Origin: Desulfurellaceae bacterium
Lineage (GTDB): Bacteria; Desulfobacterota; Binatia; Bin18
Length of the DNA stretch: 39,392 nt
Direction: 5' to 3'
Assembly: GCA_021296095.1 (NCBI GenBank)
Contig: JAGWBB010000013.1
Location: forward strand, 1-39,392
Shown in pieces: positions 36,872 through 39,392 of this stretch. Positions within the stretch are counted from its first letter, which is position 1. Every line of letters starts with the position of its first letter. The notes below the pieces were generated by a model that saw only the letters and a program-made list of their open reading frames with translations, was not told where the DNA came from and did no database searches. A program made the translations under genes and the position numbers.

Positions 36872-37858
36872 ATGGCCGCAGAAATCGGCAAGGACAAATT
36901 ACTCGAGATGTATCGCACCATGCAGACCATTCGCCAGTTCGAGGAGCGGCTGCGCGATATCTTCAAGGAGGGCAAAATCCCGGGCTTCGTGCACGTCTCG
37001 ATCGGGGAAGAAGCCTCGGCCACCGGCGCGTGCGCCGCGCTGACTGACAGAGACTACATCACCAGCACCCATCGGGGTCACGGCCACCTCATCGCCAAGG
37101 GCGGCAAGATCAGCCCCATGATGGCCGAGATCTACGGCAAGAGCACCGGCTACTGCAAGGGCAAGGGCGGCTCCATGCATATTGCCGATTTTGATATCGG
37201 CATCCTGGGCGCCAACGGCATTGTCGGCGCCGGCCTGCCGATTGCCACCGGCGCGGGTCTGGCCGCCCAGGTTCGGGGCAGCGATGAGGTCGCGGTGTGT
37301 TTCTTTGGCGACGGCGCCTCAAACGAGGGCACCTTCCACGAATCGCTCAACATCGCCTCGGCCTGGAAACTCCCGGTCATCTACGTGTGTGAGAACAACC
37401 TGTACGGCGAATTCACCGCCGGCAGTGATGTCACCTCGGTCAAAGACATTGCCGACCGGGCCAGAGGCCACGACATGCCCGGCGTGGTGGTCAACGGCAA
37501 CGATGTGGTCGAGGTCTACGAGACGACCAACCAGGCGGTCGAACGCGCCCGCCGGGGCGACGGCCCGACCCTGATTGAGTGCAAGACCTATCGCTGGGAA
37601 GGCCATGTGGTGGGGGAAGAAGCCTTCATGGGCGACAAGAGCTACCGCCCCAAGGACGAGATCGAAGAGTGGAAAAAACGCTGTCCGCTCATCACCTTCG
37701 AGCAACGCTTTGTGCCGGCCGGGGTGGTCAGTCAGGCCGACATTGACGCGGTCAAGGCCGAGGTCGCCGGCGTCATCGACGAGGCGGTCACGTTTGCCGA
37801 GGACAGCCCGCTGCCAGAGCCGGCGGAAGCTCTCGACGATATGTTCTCAGCCGCCTGA
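36872..37858 (+). CDS. 2-oxo acid dehydrogenase E1 alpha subunit (pyruvate/acetoin dehydrogenase type)
   Basis: 328-residue thiamine diphosphate-dependent subunit that, with the next gene, decarboxylates a 2-oxo acid or cleaves acetoin and loads the acyl group onto E2. The TPP/Mg motif runs from GDGASNEG (146-153) to ENN (175-176). The HRGHGHLIAKG and KGGSMHI segments are typical. The frame opens at 36824, but the ATG at 36872 has GAAGGAGGG (36856-36864) and the family N-terminus. Length and wording fit AcoA-like or short PdhA-like enzymes. The substrate, pyruvate or acetoin, cannot be chosen. Confidence 0.93.
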   Translation: MAAEIGKDKLLEMYRTMQTIRQFEERLRDIFKEGKIPGFVHVSIGEEASATGACAALTDRDYITSTHRGHGHLIAKGGKISPMMAEIYGKSTGYCKGKGGSMHIADFDIGILGANGIVGAGLPIATGAGLAAQVRGSDEVAVCFFGDGASNEGTFHESLNIASAWKLPVIYVCENNLYGEFTAGSDVTSVKDIADRARGHDMPGVVVNGNDVVEVYETTNQAVERARRGDGPTLIECKTYRWEGHVVGEEAFMGDKSYRPKDEIEEWKKRCPLITFEQRFVPAGVVSQADIDAVKAEVAGVIDEAVTFAEDSPLPEPAEALDDMFSAA

Positions 37859-37903
37859 GTTTAGCCCCAGCCACGGGCTCAGCGCCTTTCAAGGAGACAC
37901 ACT

Positions 37904-38872
37904 ATGCCGACTGTTTCATTTATCCAAGCCATTAACTCAGCCCTGGCCGAAGAACTCAGGCACGACCCGCGCACCTTTCTGATGGGGCTCGACGTGTGGG
38001 TCGGGGCGTTTGGCGCGACCGGCGGCCTGACCGACGAATTCGGCCCCGGGCGCATCCGTAACGCGCCGATTTCGGAGGCTGGCTATGCCGGGGCCGGGGT
38101 CGGTGCGGCCATGGCCGGGATGCGGCCGATTGTCGAAATTGAATTCGCCAGCTTTTTCTACTGCTGCTGGGACCAGGTGTGTAATCAGGCGGCCAAGCTG
38201 CGCTACATGTCGGGCGGCCAGGCCGACATTCCGATTACCTTTCGGACGGTGTACGGCGCGCTCGGCTCGGCTGCGGCCCAGCACTCAGAGACCGTCTATG
38301 CCCAGTTCATGAGCGTGCCGGGCCTGAAAATCGTCGCCCCGTCCGACCCCTACGACATGAAGGGGCTGCTCAAGAGCGCCATCCGCGATAATAATCCGGT
38401 CCTGGTGTTTGAGCACATGGGCTTGGGACGGGCCAAACAGGAAATTCCCGACCAGGAGTATCTGGTCCCGATCGGCAAGGGCGAGGTCAAACGCGAGGGT
38501 TCGGACGTGACGGTGGTCGGCGTCGGCCTCATGGTCTCCAAAGCCCTCAAGGCGGCGGCCGCCCTCGAAGGAGAGGGCGTGTCGGTCGAGGTCGTTGACC
38601 CACGCACCCTGGTGCCGCTGGATGAGGACACGATTCTCAACTCAGTCGCCAAAACGCACAAAGTCCTGGTGGTTGACGAGGGCCATCTGCGCTGCGGTGC
38701 GGCCTCGGAAATTGCGGCGGTGATCGCCGACAAGGGCTTTGACTCCCTCGACGCACCGGTCAAGCGCCTGACCGCCCACGACGTGCCGATTCCCTACAGT
38801 CCGCCGATGGAGAAATTCGTTCTGCCCGACGAACAGAAAATTGCCGCCGCAGTCAAAGAACTCATGGCCTGA
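37904..38872 (+). CDS. 2-oxo acid dehydrogenase E1 beta subunit (pyruvate/acetoin dehydrogenase type)
   Basis: 322-residue transketolase-like subunit that completes the E1 active site with the alpha subunit. Family landmarks are the N-terminal FIQAINSALAEEL, the Glu-bearing APISEAGYAG-type loop, AQHSETVYAQF, PGLKIVAPSDPYD, and the C-terminal domain with VVDPRTLVPLDEDT and VDEGH. The loop before AQHSE reads TVYGALGSAA, not the more usual glycine-rich RG-P-GGG form. AAGGAGA lies in front of the ATG, 45 bp after the alpha gene. Confidence 0.93.
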   Translation: MPTVSFIQAINSALAEELRHDPRTFLMGLDVWVGAFGATGGLTDEFGPGRIRNAPISEAGYAGAGVGAAMAGMRPIVEIEFASFFYCCWDQVCNQAAKLRYMSGGQADIPITFRTVYGALGSAAAQHSETVYAQFMSVPGLKIVAPSDPYDMKGLLKSAIRDNNPVLVFEHMGLGRAKQEIPDQEYLVPIGKGEVKREGSDVTVVGVGLMVSKALKAAAALEGEGVSVEVVDPRTLVPLDEDTILNSVAKTHKVLVVDEGHLRCGAASEIAAVIADKGFDSLDAPVKRLTAHDVPIPYSPPMEKFVLPDEQKIAAAVKELMA

Positions 38873-38917
38873 GCGTGGCGGACCGACACTGTAGAGCCTA
38901 TTGAGAAGGGAGTCTGT

Positions 38918-39392
38918 GTGGCAGCCGAAGTCGTCATGCCGAAATTCGGCCTTACCATGGTCGAGGGTACCATCCAGCGCTGGTTCAAAAACGAAGGCGA
39001 CGCCATCAACGCAGGGGAGGCCCTGTTTGAGGTCGAAACCGAGAAAGTTCTGTATGAGGTCGAATCGACCGCCGGCGGCACGGTTGCCAAACTGCTGTAC
39101 GGCCTCGAAGCGGTTGTCCCGGTCGGCCTACCGGTCGCGGTCATTGCCGAAGCCGGAGAAGACGTGGCCGAGGTGGCCGCCCGCTACAGCGATGGTGCTC
39201 CGGCTCCGCAGGCTGCGACCAGCCCGGCCGGCTCGCCCATACCGGGCGCCGGCAGTGCCGCAGCCGCGCCTGCTGCGACTGCGGCTGATGGCAAGCGGGC
39301 GCCGGTCACCCCTGCCGCCCGCAAACTCGCCGCCGAGCATAACATCGACACCGCCAGCCTGACCGGCACCGGACCCGGCGGACGTATCACCA
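38918..39392 (+). CDS. 2-oxo acid dehydrogenase E2, dihydrolipoyl acyltransferase, 3' end cut by window edge
   Basis: N-terminal 158 residues of an E2 core protein, starting with GTG at 38918 behind AAGGGAG. The lipoyl domain (about 1-80) has the lipoylated Lys43 in ETEKV, the MPKFGLTMVEGT start and a second strand pattern around GGTVAKLL. An Ala/Pro/Gly-rich flexible linker (about 90-125) follows, then the start of the peripheral subunit-binding domain with VTPAARKLAAEH and GPGGRIT. The catalytic domain with the His-x-x-x-Asp-Gly motif lies outside the window. E3 is probably downstream or supplied by another operon. Confidence 0.93.
   Translation, partial: MAAEVVMPKFGLTMVEGTIQRWFKNEGDAINAGEALFEVETEKVLYEVESTAGGTVAKLLYGLEAVVPVGLPVAVIAEAGEDVAEVAARYSDGAPAPQAATSPAGSPIPGAGSAAAAPAATAADGKRAPVTPAARKLAAEHNIDTASLTGTGPGGRIT

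Overview
This is a high-GC (roughly 60% or a little above, by eye) Gram-negative bacterial chromosome fragment. It has almost no non-coding space, no rRNA or tRNA, no CRISPR array and no complete mobile element. Kdo and Lpt genes show an outer membrane with LPS. The order kdsB-pyrG-kdsA-lptC-lptA-lptB-rpoN-ptsN-rapZ-ptsH, followed by metK, ahcY, glnD and xerD, resembles the layout known from Deltaproteobacteria such as Geobacter. Together with the K+-dependent membrane pyrophosphatase, MeaB, an NtaA-type flavin monooxygenase and a double-length UvrA, this suggests an uncultured deltaproteobacterial or related lineage (Binatota/Tectomicrobia-like). The exact phylum cannot be fixed from these data.

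Region 1 (1-15494, all minus strand) is a long core gene train read from right to left: mutY, kdsB, pyrG, kdsA, lptC, lptA, lptB, rpoN, ptsN, rapZ, ptsH, metK, ahcY, glnD and xerD (cut by the window edge). Many junctions overlap (ATGA, GTGA or TGATG), so translation is probably coupled. The train combines Kdo synthesis, LPS export, sigma-54/nitrogen-PTS control, the SAM cycle and PII control. The usual hpf, hprK, kdsC and kdsD genes are absent.

Region 2 (15660-21808) holds a small unknown protein and two adjacent paralogous ArnT/PMT-type membrane glycosyltransferases, the second of which has lost the acidic pair in its first loop. A convergent hppA follows, with a clear terminator.

Region 3 (22039-27124) is a metabolic patch: an FMN-dependent monooxygenase, a SnoaL-like protein, a zinc alcohol dehydrogenase, the mutase chaperone MeaB and a crotonase-fold protein lacking one catalytic Glu.

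Region 4 (27125-28720) is a small accessory islet: a 21-codon ORF overlapping a PGN_0703-like PD-(D/E)XK nuclease broken by a single-base frameshift, then a Phd/YefM-type antitoxin with no visible toxin.

Region 5 (28721-34889) contains a SnoaL-like gene and a tandemly duplicated UvrA of about 1885 residues. A run of 7-bp repeats lies exactly in the linker between its two halves, and a different 7-bp array lies just upstream of its start.

Region 6 (35034-39392) has a CNNM/CBS/CorC membrane protein, a pseudogene with its middle deleted, and the start of a 2-oxo acid dehydrogenase operon (E1 alpha, E1 beta, E2 cut by the window edge). The operon is preceded by a candidate promoter whose -35 element lies inside a palindrome.
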